Part shown: positions 53,411 through 64,000 of the stretch, piece by piece | How positions within the stretch are numbered: position 1 is the first letter of the stretch | Layout: each line of letters opens with the position of its first letter | Assembly (NCBI GenBank): GCA_029852775.1 | Contig: LEKJ01000104.1 | Location: 1-64,000 of the forward strand | Length of the DNA stretch: 64,000 nucleotides | Direction of reading: 5' to 3' | Origin: Pasteurellaceae bacterium LFhippo2 | GTDB taxonomy: Bacteria; Pseudomonadota; Gammaproteobacteria; Enterobacterales; Pasteurellaceae | Position numbers and translations under genes: made by a program | Notes under the pieces: model-generated | What the model saw: only the letters and a program-made list of their open reading frames with translations | What the model was told of the DNA's origin: nothing | Databases searched by the model: none

Positions 53411-54643
53411 ATGACTATTAATGCTGCATTATTAAAATTGCTAAAGGAATGGGATAGTATTAATTCTCGAGTAACAAAAGAAGTCTCGCAAAAAAATCGC
53501 AAAACAGCTCCCGATTTCACCCCTTTTAATTTTATTTGGACAAATGAAGATGGTATCTCAGCAATTATTGCATATCTTTTGGATCCACAAGAAAGGCATG
53601 ATCAAGGGGCTTTATTTTTGAATAAATTTCTTGAGAGCGTTAATAAACCACCAGTAGAAGAAGACGATGCTGTTTATGTCACACTACATAAAGCAACTTA
53701 TCAAAATCGCTATCATGATATTTTTATCCAAATTTTTGATAAGAATAGTCCTAACCCCAAACTTGTCATTTCAATTGAAAGTAAGTTGAGAGGAGCAAGT
53801 GATCAAGAGCGGCAAGTTAGCCACTATATTGAAGATATGCAAAGGTATAATAAGACTGATTATTTAATGATTTATTTGGTGCCTAAAGGCAATGAACCGC
53901 CAACAGAAAAATCAATTCTCCGAACAGAGTGGGAGAATGAGAAGAAGAAAGAAACAGCAAAAGTAATTTCAGCTGATGATTTAATTGAATGGTTAGAAAA
54001 AAGTAAGGCTGAGCCTAAACACCTAGAAATATTTATCGAGCATTTTATTCAATTTTTAAAACAGATGGGGAAAATGATGAAGAATGATAATAGCAAATCA
54101 AGTGTAATAACTGAATTTTTGACGACGCAAAATGCACTCACAATTAAAGCATTATTTAATATGCTTGAATCAAAAGAAGCTATATATTTAGAAGCTAAGA
54201 AACAAATTCTTCAACGATTTGATAATGCTCTTAAACAATTTTATGAGATCAATAACCATATACAAGAGTGCGATAGATGGAATATTAGCGAAAACTCCTT
54301 TACTTCACATAGCCATATTGCACCTATTTATTTTGTCAATGAGTCTGTTGCATTTAAAATTTGTATTGAAGGCACTCAAGCAAGTGCATATTGGGGTATT
54401 TTAAGGGATGATTTGACCAAAGATGAAAATATATTAGATAAGTTAAGGAAAATAGAAACTTCAAAACCCACAGATAAATATCCTATATGGAATCGTATTA
54501 ACGAAAAACCACTGTGGGATAGCCCAGAGTGTTGGGGTGACTTGATTGCAAAAGATAGTCGATCTTTTTCTTCCATTTGGGGGCATATTGAAAATATTTT
54601 AAATGTTTACTATGAAACCAAAAAGGAGACTAACAATGACTAA
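53411..54643 (+). CDS. PD-(D/E)XK nuclease family protein
   Basis: 410 aa. The N-terminal 170 residues fit the PDDEXK_4 type: NEDGISAIIAYLLDPQERHD, D103 in YHDIFIQ and E123-x-K125 in ISIESKL. The second half (about 230-410) is a separate domain I do not recognise, with WGDLIAK and WGHIENI near the end. It lies between cysK and yicC, is AT-rich, and overlaps the downstream FtsZ-like gene by 8 nt. A defence or conflict role is likely but inferred. AGGAG precedes the ATG. Confidence 0.78.
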   Translation: MTINAALLKLLKEWDSINSRVTKEVSQKNRKTAPDFTPFNFIWTNEDGISAIIAYLLDPQERHDQGALFLNKFLESVNKPPVEEDDAVYVTLHKATYQNRYHDIFIQIFDKNSPNPKLVISIESKLRGASDQERQVSHYIEDMQRYNKTDYLMIYLVPKGNEPPTEKSILRTEWENEKKKETAKVISADDLIEWLEKSKAEPKHLEIFIEHFIQFLKQMGKMMKNDNSKSSVITEFLTTQNALTIKALFNMLESKEAIYLEAKKQILQRFDNALKQFYEINNHIQECDRWNISENSFTSHSHIAPIYFVNESVAFKICIEGTQASAYWGILRDDLTKDENILDKLRKIETSKPTDKYPIWNRINEKPLWDSPECWGDLIAKDSRSFSSIWGHIENILNVYYETKKETNND

Positions 54644-55193
54644 AACCAAAATTCTAGGCATTGGCGGTGCTGGCTTAAATATCGTTAAATATATTAAATC
54701 ACAAGCTATTGATAATGTTAGTTATCTGTTACTTGGTACAGATCAAGCGCTTCTCCAACGGTTTTCTGACCAGTTTCAAACCATAGTAATGGGTGATGGC
54801 AATGGCACTCAAGGTGATCCAAACTATGTTGTGGATACAATTGCAAAAGAGAGTGAAAAACTTACCGCTATTTTTGAAAATACTGAGCGATTATTTCTCT
54901 TTGCAAGCCTAGGTGGGGGAACAGGCACTGGTGCAGCTCCTGAAATTGCAAAATTGGCAAAAGCACAAGGCATAAAAGTCTTTGCTGGAGTAACTACTCC
55001 CTTTAGCTTTGAAGGCCGTAAGCGTAATCTATATGCCGATATAAGTCTTAAAGATTTAGAGCAAAATTGTGATGGTATTTTGGTTCTTTCAAATCAAAAA
55101 TTACTTAAAGAGCCAAGCGCAGATGAATTTAACAAACTCAACCAGCAGTTCTATGAGTTTGTTTTGGAAACTATCCAGTTATCCATTCGCTAA
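54636..55193 (+). CDS. Half-length FtsZ-like GTP-binding protein
   Basis: 185 aa. The sequence follows the FtsZ nucleotide-binding domain closely: GIGGAGLNIVKYIK (residues 8-21), the tubulin signature GGGTGTGAAPEIA (93-105), VTTPFSFEGRKR and SNQKLLKEP. It stops before the region of FtsZ that carries the T7 catalytic NxDxxD loop and the C-terminal domain, and it has no FtsA/ZipA tail. So it could bind GTP but should not hydrolyse it or polymerise as ordinary FtsZ does. AAAGGAG precedes the ATG, which lies within the end of the nuclease gene. Confidence 0.8.
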   Translation: MTKTKILGIGGAGLNIVKYIKSQAIDNVSYLLLGTDQALLQRFSDQFQTIVMGDGNGTQGDPNYVVDTIAKESEKLTAIFENTERLFLFASLGGGTGTGAAPEIAKLAKAQGIKVFAGVTTPFSFEGRKRNLYADISLKDLEQNCDGILVLSNQKLLKEPSADEFNKLNQQFYEFVLETIQLSIR

Positions 55194-55198
55194 TATAA

Positions 55199-55231
55199 AA
55201 AAATCTGCCCCTTTAGTTTGGGGCAGATTTG
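55199..55231. terminator. Terminator FtsZ-like/yicC
   Basis: AAATCTGCCCC, spacer TTTAGTTT, GGGGCAGATTT between convergent genes. Confidence 0.85.
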
Positions 55232-55236
55232 TTTAA

Positions 55237-56100
55237 TTACTCTAAATTCTGAATCTGTTCACGCATTTGTTCAATTAACACTTTAAGCTCAACGGCAGAA
55301 TTTGTGATTTCAGCATTGATTGATTTTGATGCTAATGTATTCGCTTCGCGGTTTAACTCTTGCATCATAAAGTCTAATTTACGTCCTACTGCTCCGCCTT
55401 TTTTCAGAATTGATGTTGTTTCTTTAACGTGAAGTTGAAGGCGATCTAACTCTTCCGCCACATCGACTTTTTGCGCTAATAACACCATCTCTTGCTCTAA
55501 ACGTTGCGGATCAAGCTGTAAATTTAGCTCATCAAAACGTTGTTGCAAGCGGTCTTTTTGCCATTGTAAAACGCTCGGCATTTGTACCTGTACTTTCGCG
55601 GCTTCGTGTGCGATAGCATCTAAACGTTGTTGGATTAATGCTTGTAAATTTGCACCTTCACGACCACGCATTGCGATAAAATCTTTTAAGATCTGCTCAA
55701 AACCTGCTAAAAGATCTTGGCTGATTTGGTCTAAATCTTGGTTTTGGCTATCGACCACACCTGGAAAACGCAACACATCAACAAGGCTTAGCTCCCCTTC
55801 GCCAGCGGTCTCTTTTAACCATTGTAATGAGCTGATAACTTGTTTTGCATACTCTTGATTTAAAGCCAAACCATCAGCTTGATTAGCGTTTAATTCAATA
55901 CGTAGGCTACATTCTACTTTACCACGTGTTAGTTCTGCACGCAGGCGCTCACGCAGAGTCATCTCTAAATTACGGAAAGTTTCTGGTAAACGGAAATAGG
56001 TTTCTAAAAAACGTTGGTTTACGGAACGCATTTCCCAAACGGCGTTACCCCACTCTTTTTTGATCTCTAAGTGGGCGAAGGCTGTCATACTATAAATCAT
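55237..56100 (-). CDS. yicC: YicC/YloC-family endoribonuclease
   Basis: 287 aa: [39 protein letters not shown], and the C-terminal [20 protein letters not shown]. The last motif is the family signature with the catalytic glutamates. E. coli YicC is an RNA endonuclease implicated in small RNA turnover. It diverges from rph, a conserved pairing. Confidence 0.93.
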   Translation of the reverse strand: MIYSMTAFAHLEIKKEWGNAVWEMRSVNQRFLETYFRLPETFRNLEMTLRERLRAELTRGKVECSLRIELNANQADGLALNQEYAKQVISSLQWLKETAGEGELSLVDVLRFPGVVDSQNQDLDQISQDLLAGFEQILKDFIAMRGREGANLQALIQQRLDAIAHEAAKVQVQMPSVLQWQKDRLQQRFDELNLQLDPQRLEQEMVLLAQKVDVAEELDRLQLHVKETTSILKKGGAVGRKLDFMMQELNREANTLASKSINAEITNSAVELKVLIEQMREQIQNLE

Positions 56101-56228
56101 TGTTGGCTCTCTTCTGTTTAATTAGTTTATGGCGCATTTATGCACCGCTATTCAAAAATCTACGCTATTGTACTTGGTATTCTGCTAGAATAGGCAAAAT
56201 TTTTAGAAAATTTAGAAAAGGAAAAATT

Positions 56229-56945
56229 ATGCGCCCAAATAATCGATTAGCAAATCAAGTTCGTCCGATCAAAATTACTCGTAATTATACCCGTTACGCT
56301 GAAGGATCAGTGTTAATTGAATTTGGCGAAACCAAAGTGTTATGTAACGCGACTGTTGAAGAGACTGTACCGCGCTTTTTAAAAGGTCAGCAACAGGGTT
56401 GGATCACTGCTGAATATGGTATGTTGCCACGTGCGACACATAGCCGTACTCAACGCGAAGCTGCAAAAGGCAAACAAGGCGGTCGTACAATGGAAATCCA
56501 GCGTTTAATCGCTCGTTCGCTACGTGCTATCGTGGATTTAAAAGCTCTTGGCGAACGTACTATTACCGTTGATTGTGATGTAATCCAAGCAGATGGCGGT
56601 ACTCGTACAGCGTCTATCACGGGGGCTTGCGTGGCGCTACACGATGCAATCAATAAATTAGTTGCCGATGGTGTGTTAAAACAGAATCCATTAAAAGGCT
56701 TAATCGCTGCAATTTCAGTCGGTATTGTGGAAGGCGAAGCGGTATGTGATTTAGAGTATGTGGAAGATTCTAACGCTGAAACCGATATGAATGTGGTGAT
56801 GGTTGATGATGGCCGTTTAGTAGAAGTTCAAGGCACCGCAGAAGGCGAACCGTTTAGCCATTCGGAATTATTAACTTTATTAGACCTTGCAAAACAAGGT
56901 ATTGAGCAGTTAGTTCAAGCACAGAAAGAAGCGTTAGCAAGCTAA
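56229..56945 (+). CDS. rph: Ribonuclease PH
   Basis: 238 aa phosphorolytic 3'-5' exoribonuclease trimming tRNA 3' ends: [36 protein letters not shown] and the phosphate-site region [20 protein letters not shown]. The ATG at 56229 follows AAAAGGAAA; the longer open frame is not supported. Confidence 0.95.
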   Translation: MRPNNRLANQVRPIKITRNYTRYAEGSVLIEFGETKVLCNATVEETVPRFLKGQQQGWITAEYGMLPRATHSRTQREAAKGKQGGRTMEIQRLIARSLRAIVDLKALGERTITVDCDVIQADGGTRTASITGACVALHDAINKLVADGVLKQNPLKGLIAAISVGIVEGEAVCDLEYVEDSNAETDMNVVMVDDGRLVEVQGTAEGEPFSHSELLTLLDLAKQGIEQLVQAQKEALAS

Positions 56946-56967
56946 TTTAAAACCATTATTTTTATTT

Positions 56968-56991
56968 GTCGGGCATAAATGCCCGACCTAC
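56968..56991. repeat. REP-like palindrome after rph
   Basis: GTCGGGCAT-AA-ATGCCCGAC followed by CTAC (GTAG on the other strand). It has the same architecture as the other palindromes, with a different stem. Confidence 0.7.
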
Positions 56992-57004
56992 ATTCAAACA
57001 CATT

Positions 57005-57334
<330 letters not shown>

Positions 57335-57434
57335 CTATTTTGCAAAAAATCTGTGGAATCAGACCGCTTGACTATACATTTTCAATGACAAAATCATAAA
57401 ATTCGCCTATTATGCTACAATTATTTTTATCTAA

Positions 57435-58708
<1,274 letters not shown>

Positions 58709-58709
<1 letters not shown>

Positions 58710-59401
58710 TGATTCTTTTTGCGGGCGATCCCCACGGCAGTTACGCCCATCTTTATCCTTTTGTTCAGGCACATGAGAATGTGTCGTTAGTGATTTTGGG
58801 CGATTTACAACTCACCACAACGGATGAGCTAGACAAACTAGCACAACATTGTGATATTTGGTTTATTCACGGTAACCACGATAGCAAAACCGTTGCAGCC
58901 TTTGAGTCTATTTGGGGCTCGCAATGGAAAGAGCGCAATCTACACGGGCGCGTGGTTGAGATTCAAGGCAAACGCATTGCAGGACTCGGCGGCGTGTTTC
59001 GTGGCCATATCTGGATGCCGCCACATAAGCCGATGTTTTTTGATCCGATTCACTATTGCCAATACAGTCCACAAGAGAAAATCTGGCGTGGGGGCGTGCC
59101 TTTACGTCATCGCACATCAATTTTCCCTTCGGACGTGGAAGCGTTAGAGACTCAAAAAGCGGATATTTTAATTACCCACGAAGCGCCAAGACCGCACCCA
59201 CAAGGTTTTGCGGTTATTAATCAATTAGCGCGTAAAATGGGAGTAAGAAAGATCTTTCACGGTCATCATCACGATAATTTTGACTATCGTCCGATTAATC
59301 GTAACAAAGCGTGTGATATTTATAATATCGGCTTTCGAAGCCTAGCGGATATTGATGGAAACTATCTGTTAGTCGGTGTCGATGATAGGGATTTAAAATA
59401 G
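58709..59401 (+). CDS. Calcineurin-like metallophosphoesterase
   Basis: 230 aa with metal-site motifs in order: GDPHGSYAHL, GDLQL, HGNHDSKT, ITHEAPRPH and HGHHHDN. The substrate is unknown. Coupling to nadR suggests a nucleotide or dinucleotide phosphoesterase role, but that is inference. Confidence 0.85.
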
Positions 59402-59460
59402 GCAAGATTTGCAAAATTTTTTGAAAATCAGACCGGTTATAAGTCATTTAAACCAACAAT

Positions 59461-59487
59461 AAAGGGCATCTAATTAGATGCCCTTTT
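59461..59487 (+). terminator. Terminator of nadR operon
   Basis: AAAGGGCATCTAATTAGATGCCCTTTT: a perfect stem with a T tract. Confidence 0.88.
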
Positions 59488-59500
59488 ACGATCTTTGAAC

Positions 59501-59523
59501 GGCGGGATAAATCCTGCCCTACA
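59501..59523. repeat. REP-like palindrome before the porin terminus
   Basis: GGCGGGAT-AA-ATCCTGCC then CTAC (GTAG on the minus strand). It may also serve as the 3' hairpin of the porin mRNA. Confidence 0.65.
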
Positions 59524-59528
59524 ATTGA

Positions 59529-60650
59529 TTACCAGTAAACGCGGAAACCAACTACAACTGCGTTATCACGCGATTTCGATGTTTTCGCATTATTTGTGTA
59601 GTTTTTAGTGCGTGAAGTTTTAGTTTCAACGAATGTTTTCGCTGTAACATACGGATTATCAGCTTTAGAGACTAGCTGATATTCAGTACCAACCATAAAT
59701 TCATTTGTTTTCGCTTTAGTATCGTTACCTGTAGCATTATCTACTTTATTTGTTTTGTATGCGTACATACCGTAAGCACGTAAACGATCTGTTAAGTTTT
59801 GATAAACAACTGTACGAATTTCTTTGCGAGTACCTTTTTGGCTATTGTCACGCGCATCTGTTTCTTTACGCTCTAAATCAAGGCCAACGGTTGTTTTATC
59901 GAAAGTGTACGCCGTGCCAAATGCAAAGGCTGTTGCTTCATTCGCAGCAGTACGATTACGAGTTACACCTGTACCAAATTTAACACTTTGTACATCATCA
60001 ATTTTGTGGTTATAAATTGCCGCTGCACCCCATGCATCTTTGCGCTGATTTGCTGCAGATAAGCTTAAGCCATCGTTACCACGTGGACTTGAACCCGCAT
60101 AATATGCACCTAATTTTAAGCCATCAATACCCTTATAAACATATTGAAGACTACGACGTTGTGCATAATCTAATAAACCATCACTTAAGCTTAAAGTATT
60201 TGGTAAATCTGTTTGTTTCACTTCATCAGTGATTACAGTTTGGTTACCATAAGTTAATTCACCATACTGCTTGTGACCAATACCTGCATATAATTGATGA
60301 GTATATACATGGTCAAAATTGTGCTGTGAACGCGCATTTACACCACGGTTATCTTTACCACGTAAGCGCCATTCAACACGGCCTAATGCATAAAAATCAT
60401 TGCCTAGTTGTTGGGTTAGACGGAAACCAAAGCGTGAACCATTGTTAGCAATAGCTCTATTAATATGAGACTTATTTTGCTGACCAGTTAACACATTAGT
60501 ATTTTTTGTAGAATCACTTCTCCAAGTAATACGTGCAGAACCAGAGAAATCTACTTTAGTCCCTGTTTCTTTGTAATCAACAACAGTATAAGCTTGTGCT
60601 GAAGTTGCTGCTACTGCTGCAACTGTTAATGCTAAAAGTGTTTTTTTCAT
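59529..60650 (-). CDS. General porin, OmpP2-like
   Basis: 373 aa outer membrane protein. The signal peptide is MKKTLLALTVAAVAATSAQA, and the mature part is beta-barrel-like with alternating aromatic strands (FGFRLTQQLGNDFYALGRVE). It ends in FRVYW; a terminal aromatic residue is needed for BAM recognition, though Trp is less usual than Phe. It resembles the Gram-negative porin family, with H. influenzae OmpP2 the nearest concept. It probably provides passage for small solutes including NAD precursors. Confidence 0.87.
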   Translation of the reverse strand: MKKTLLALTVAAVAATSAQAYTVVDYKETGTKVDFSGSARITWRSDSTKNTNVLTGQQNKSHINRAIANNGSRFGFRLTQQLGNDFYALGRVEWRLRGKDNRGVNARSQHNFDHVYTHQLYAGIGHKQYGELTYGNQTVITDEVKQTDLPNTLSLSDGLLDYAQRRSLQYVYKGIDGLKLGAYYAGSSPRGNDGLSLSAANQRKDAWGAAAIYNHKIDDVQSVKFGTGVTRNRTAANEATAFAFGTAYTFDKTTVGLDLERKETDARDNSQKGTRKEIRTVVYQNLTDRLRAYGMYAYKTNKVDNATGNDTKAKTNEFMVGTEYQLVSKADNPYVTAKTFVETKTSRTKNYTNNAKTSKSRDNAVVVGFRVYW

Positions 60651-60735
60651 AAATTGCTCCGAAATTATAGGAATGATTTAATGTAAAAGTTAAAGACCAT
60701 TGCAGTCTATTGGTAAAAGTTCCGTAAGTCAATGC

Positions 60736-60780
60736 AAAAACCTTCAGCCATATAACAAAATGTTATAAAACTGAAGGTCC
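60736..60780 (-). terminator. Terminator of oxyR-fabR
   Basis: On the minus strand ACCTTCAG pairs with CTGAAGGT, with an inner TATAACA/TGTTATA stem, followed by TTTTT. Confidence 0.75.
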
Positions 60781-60790
60781 TTTATGTTCT

Positions 60791-61420
60791 TCACTCTTTA
60801 TCTTTTTGAGACAAAGCATAATCTACTGCACCACGTGCCAACATTCTTAGTTGCATAACAACTCGATCTTTTAGCACCTTTCTCTCTTGAATATTCATAT
60901 CCAAAACACGCGATCCTGCAGTAAAAACAAGGGTTACCAAACCTTCTGATTGCACATAAGCTAATTCACTACTAATTCCGGGATTCTTCCATTGAATATA
61001 TTCAGCCAATTCAGCCACAAAATGTTGAATCTCGCGATAAGCAGCCGTTCGGAAAGCTTGTGATGTCCCTGAACTTTCACGTAATAACAAGCGGAACATA
61101 TTCGGACGACTTTCAATAAACTCAAAAAAAGTTTCCACTGAAATCACCACAACACTACCGCCATTCTCTAAGCGTTTACGTGCTTGACGCATTAGCTGAC
61201 GTAAGATCAAACCAGACTCATCAACCATTGCTAAACCCAACTCATCCATATCTTTAAAATGACGATAGAACGAAGTCGGCGCAATGCCAGCTTCACGGGC
61301 AACTTCACGCAAACTCAGATTAGAAAAGCTTTTCTCTGCGGTTAATTGGTTAAAAGCCGCATCCACTAAAGCACGACGTGTTTTCTCTTTTTGAACCGCT
61401 CGAACACCTAAAACACTCAT
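60791..61420 (-). CDS. fabR: TetR-family repressor FabR
   Basis: 209 aa. The N-terminal HTH ([20 protein letters not shown]) is typical of FabR, which senses the unsaturated/saturated acyl thioester ratio and represses fabA/fabB. The gene overlaps oxyR by one base. The oxyR-fabR neighbourhood is conserved in gamma-proteobacteria. Confidence 0.92.
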   Translation of the reverse strand: MSVLGVRAVQKEKTRRALVDAAFNQLTAEKSFSNLSLREVAREAGIAPTSFYRHFKDMDELGLAMVDESGLILRQLMRQARKRLENGGSVVVISVETFFEFIESRPNMFRLLLRESSGTSQAFRTAAYREIQHFVAELAEYIQWKNPGISSELAYVQSEGLVTLVFTAGSRVLDMNIQERKVLKDRVVMQLRMLARGAVDYALSQKDKE

Positions 61421-62307
61421 TAGCGATTTTCCATAATTGTCTTGATCTCTTTCGCTAAGCGTTCATAACGAAGACGCAGCGGCGAACCAGGTCTATAAAT
61501 TAAGCCAATCGCACGGTAAGGTTCAGGATCACTGAAATGTAAATAGCTAATATTTTCTACGCTACCCATTTTAGCCGCAAGTTCTGGAATAAATGCCATT
61601 CCTACATTTGCCGCAACCATATTACGCAAAGTTTCTAAGCTACTTGCTTTGAAATGGTTATTCTCTTTTGCCCCCACAGATAAACAGTAGTCCATCGTCT
61701 GTGTTTTCAAGCAATGGCCATCATCTAACATTAACATCTCTTGATCGCGTAAATTAGCTAAAGAAACTTGCTCTTCTTTTGCCCATTTATGCTGTTCGGG
61801 AACCGCAAGCAACATCTTTTCATGGAAAATAGGCACTTCAATAAATGGCTCGCTCTCTTTCATAAAGGCCAAAATACCACAATCTAGCTGCCCAGTTTCA
61901 AGCTGTTCAACAAGCGCTGTGGTCTGTAGCTCATAAATATAAATTTCAAGTTCAGGAAACAGTCTTTTTAGCTCTGGTAAAATAATTGGCGAAATATAAG
62001 GGCCTAATGTTGGAATAATGCCGATATGCATAGGGCCAGACATCTCTTTGCCTTGATTACTCGCCATTTCGCGTAGAATTTTCACTTCTCGCAATACAAC
62101 TTTGGCTTGATCAACCAGCATCAACCCCGATTGAGTGAATAAAACTTTACGGCTTGTTCTTTCAAGTAAAATGGTACCTAATTCATCTTCAAGTTTGCGG
62201 ATTTGCCCGCTTAAAGTCGGCTGGCTCACATTACAAGCGTCCGCAGCTTTACGGAAATGTTTATAGTCTGCTAGTGCAATAAGGTACTCTAAATCTCTAA
62301 TATTCAT
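61420..62307 (-). CDS. oxyR: Hydrogen peroxide-sensing regulator OxyR
   Basis: 295 aa LysR-family regulator. The HTH is [20 protein letters not shown]. The redox cysteines that form the disulfide lie in [17 protein letters not shown], eight residues apart, as in E. coli C199/C208. It diverges from the peroxiredoxin-glutaredoxin gene it is expected to activate. Confidence 0.95.
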   Translation of the reverse strand: MNIRDLEYLIALADYKHFRKAADACNVSQPTLSGQIRKLEDELGTILLERTSRKVLFTQSGLMLVDQAKVVLREVKILREMASNQGKEMSGPMHIGIIPTLGPYISPIILPELKRLFPELEIYIYELQTTALVEQLETGQLDCGILAFMKESEPFIEVPIFHEKMLLAVPEQHKWAKEEQVSLANLRDQEMLMLDDGHCLKTQTMDYCLSVGAKENNHFKASSLETLRNMVAANVGMAFIPELAAKMGSVENISYLHFSDPEPYRAIGLIYRPGSPLRLRYERLAKEIKTIMENR

Positions 62308-62409
62308 ATTTATTACCCTGTTCTATCGAATAGTGTGAATTATGTCATATTTAAGTGTATAATGCGCAAGTTTTTAACAAAACATGCTTAACAGCTAGGA
62401 GAAAATAAA
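62308..62409. promoter_or_regulatory. Divergent oxyR / peroxiredoxin promoter
   Basis: CTATCGAATAG around 62323-62333 fits OxyR half-site spacing (ATAG/CTAT elements). TATAAT at 62358-62363 is a perfect -10 for the rightward gene. AGCTAGGAG precedes its ATG. The OxyR site is a pattern call only. Confidence 0.5.
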
Positions 62410-63144
62410 ATGTCTTTAAAAGATATGACTGGACAAAAGGTTCCTAGTGTTGTTTTTCATACTCGTGAAGGCGACGCTTGGAAAGATATTTCAACAGATG
62501 AGTTATTTAATAACAAGAAAGTAATCGTATTCTCTTTACCGGGTGCATTTACTCCAACTTGTTCTTCAACTCACTTACCACGTTACAACGAATTAGCAAA
62601 AGAGTTCTACGCTTTAGGCGTTGATGAAATCGTTTGTATGTCTGTAAACGACACATTCGTAATGAACGCTTGGAAAGCAGATCAAGAATCTGACAACGTA
62701 GTTGTAATTCCAGATGGTAACGGTGAATTTACTGAAGGCATGGGTATGCTTGTAGATAAAGCAGAACTTGGTTTTGGTAAGCGTTCATGGCGCTATTCTA
62801 TGTACGTTGTAAACGGCGTAGTAGAAAAAATGTTCGTTGAGCCACAAGAGCCGGGCGACCCGTTCAAAGTATCTGACGCTGATACAATGATCAAATACTT
62901 AAAACCAGATTGGACAGCAAAAGAGTCTGTATCTATCATTACAAAACCAGGTTGCCCATACTGCGCGAAAGCGAAAGTATTATTAGAAACTCGTGGTTAC
63001 CAATACGAAGAGATCGTATTAGGCCGTGACGCAAGCACAACATCTGTTCGTGCAATCACTGGTAAAACATCAGTTCCACAAGTATTCATCGGTGGTAAAC
63101 ACATCGGTGGTAGCGACGATTTAGCTGAGTTTTTCAAAGCTTAA
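62410..63144 (+). CDS. Peroxiredoxin-glutaredoxin fusion (PGdx)
   Basis: 244 aa hybrid enzyme. A Prx5-type domain (about 1-165) has the peroxidatic Cys in PGAFTPTCSSTH, and a glutaredoxin domain (about 172-244) has the CPYC motif (KPGCPYCAKAKVLLE). It reduces hydroperoxides with glutathione without a separate glutaredoxin. It is well known from H. influenzae and relatives. Transcription away from oxyR supports peroxide induction. Confidence 0.95.
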   Translation: MSLKDMTGQKVPSVVFHTREGDAWKDISTDELFNNKKVIVFSLPGAFTPTCSSTHLPRYNELAKEFYALGVDEIVCMSVNDTFVMNAWKADQESDNVVVIPDGNGEFTEGMGMLVDKAELGFGKRSWRYSMYVVNGVVEKMFVEPQEPGDPFKVSDADTMIKYLKPDWTAKESVSIITKPGCPYCAKAKVLLETRGYQYEEIVLGRDASTTSVRAITGKTSVPQVFIGGKHIGGSDDLAEFFKA

Positions 63145-63152
63145 TTGATGTG

Positions 63153-63224
63153 GCGGTGCGTTTACACGCACCCTACAAATGCTAAATTGTGAAATTGAAC
63201 GTAGGGTGCGTGTAAACGCACCAT
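63153..63224. repeat. Paired REP-like palindromes
   Basis: GGTGCGT-TTAC-ACGCACC (63155-63172) and GGTGCGT-GTAA-ACGCACC (63205-63222) in inverted orientation, with CCTAC and GTAGG feet facing each other. Confidence 0.75.
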
Positions 63225-63248
63225 GAAAATGTTGAATTATAAAATTAA

Positions 63249-63279
63249 ACGCAGAAAAGCTAATTTTCTGCGTTTTTTT
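63249..63279 (+). terminator. Terminator of the peroxiredoxin gene
   Basis: ACGCAGAAAA, GCTAA, TTTTCTGCGTTTTTTT. Confidence 0.85.
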
Positions 63280-63316
63280 GTTTTTAGCGTTCAAAGTGGT
63301 AAAATAGCCATTATGT

Positions 63317-63364
63317 GTAGGGGCGTGTTGCACACGCCCGCGGGCGTACGCAGTACGCCCCTAC
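63317..63364. repeat. Back-to-back REP-like palindromes
   Basis: GGGCGTGT-TGC-ACACGCCC (63321-63339) abuts GGGCGTAC-GCA-GTACGCCC (63342-63360), with GTAG on the outer left and CTAC on the outer right. The second hairpin is identical to the one after CRISPR array 2. Confidence 0.75.
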
Positions 63365-63394
63365 GAATTTAGTGCAAATTAAAAGAAAATAACT

Positions 63395-64000
63395 ATGAAC
63401 CAAAGCCTAACCCCATTCCACACTTTCCATTTACCCGCAAAAGCAAGCCATATTGTTGAATTTAGTGATGTTGAAACATTACTAACCGAATGGCGCCACG
63501 CTAAGATTGAAAACAAACCTGTGCTTTTACTCGGACAAGGCAGTAACGTTCTTTTCTTAGAAGACTTTGACGGCGTTGTGTTAGTAAATAAACTAAAAGG
63601 TATTCAACATAAGCAAGATGAACAATTTCACTATCTTCACGTAGCTGGTGGTGAAAATTGGCACGAGTTAGTGAAATGGACATTAGCCAACAAAATGGCA
63701 GGCTTAGAAAATCTTGCACTTATTCCGGGCTGCGTAGGCTCTGCTCCAATCCAAAATATTGGTGCTTATGGCGTAGAATTTGAAAAAGTATGTGATTTTG
63801 TAGAAGTAGTGAACCTAAATAATGGCGAGCGTTTTACTTTAACTAAAGAACAGTGTGAGTTTGGCTACAGAGAAAGTGTATTCAAACATCAATATAAAGA
63901 TAACTATGCGATTGTAGCGGTAGGTTTAAAACTAGCAAAAGCATGGCAACCGACTTTAACTTACGGCTCACTCACCCAATTCGATCCACAAACTGTAACA
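63395..64000 (+). CDS. murB: UDP-N-acetylenolpyruvoylglucosamine reductase (partial, 3' end outside window)
   Basis: The first 202 residues of MurB, the FAD/NADPH enzyme making UDP-MurNAc: [17 protein letters not shown] (FAD-binding), [19 protein letters not shown] and the catalytic region FGYRESVFK. It starts at the ATG of [13 protein letters not shown]. The frame is open to the window edge. Confidence 0.94.
   Translation, partial: MNQSLTPFHTFHLPAKASHIVEFSDVETLLTEWRHAKIENKPVLLLGQGSNVLFLEDFDGVVLVNKLKGIQHKQDEQFHYLHVAGGENWHELVKWTLANKMAGLENLALIPGCVGSAPIQNIGAYGVEFEKVCDFVEVVNLNNGERFTLTKEQCEFGYRESVFKHQYKDNYAIVAVGLKLAKAWQPTLTYGSLTQFDPQTVT

Overview
This window is a Pasteurellaceae chromosome segment. 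The evidence is a low-GC coding style, Pasteurellaceae-like gene neighbourhoods (crr-ptsI-ptsH, asd, oxyR/peroxiredoxin-glutaredoxin, OmpP2-like porin, HbpA-like binding protein, NadR) and many copies of the DNA uptake signal core ACAAGCGGT. That core is the type used by the Actinobacillus pleuropneumoniae side of the family (Actinobacillus, Mannheimia, Bibersteinia and relatives), not the Haemophilus influenzae AAGTGCGGT type. I do not assign a species.

Layout. 0-10.6 kb: carbohydrate genes (scrB, scrR, manA, and ptsH-ptsI-crr on the minus strand), with a small hydrophobic peptide resembling a type I toxin, an NSS transporter with its small subunit, and miaB between them. 10.8-23 kb: housekeeping and transport (asd, a heme/dipeptide binding protein, nhaA, rpmH-rnpA-yidD, yigZ, a TAXI-type TRAP system, uspA, fmt). 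23.1-24.8 kb: a glycosyltransferase and a BrnT/BrnA toxin-antitoxin pair wedged between fmt and rsmB-trkA. 27.6-33.8 kb: rpsT, murJ, two related MFS transporters separated by a RhuM-family gene, and fluC/crcB.

33.8-48.1 kb is a complete type III-A-like CRISPR-Cas locus. It holds a decayed leader-repeat relic, four very small ORFs (three in tandem repeats), cas2-cas1-cas2, CRISPR array 1, another small ORF, then cas10-csm2-csm3-csm4-csm5-cas6-csx16-card1-NE0113-family CARF gene, another small ORF, and CRISPR array 2. The Cas10 keeps its GGDD cyclase motif, but its HD nuclease motif appears to be lost. With a Card1/Can2-like nuclease, Csx16 and a second CARF protein downstream, the system looks built around cyclic oligoadenylate signalling. 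The unexpected part is the set of 17-27 residue ORFs, most followed by a conserved two-hairpin element. They recur before the adaptation genes, before cas10 and before the array 2 leader. Their inter-ORF sequence shares segments with the CRISPR leaders in direct and inverted orientation.

48.2-64 kb: aroQ, accB-accC, sprT, an anchored RNase T2, cysK, then an accessory two-gene operon pairing a PD-(D/E)XK nuclease with a half-length FtsZ-like protein. After it come yicC, rph, a ferredoxin, nadR with a phosphoesterase, a porin, fabR-oxyR diverging from a peroxiredoxin-glutaredoxin fusion, and the 5' part of murB. The intergenic DNA carries two dispersed repeat families: a roughly 240-bp MITE-like element with terminal inverted repeats (two full copies, one rearranged copy and a fragment), and REP-like hairpins that begin with GTAG. 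I found no rRNA, tRNA or transposase gene.
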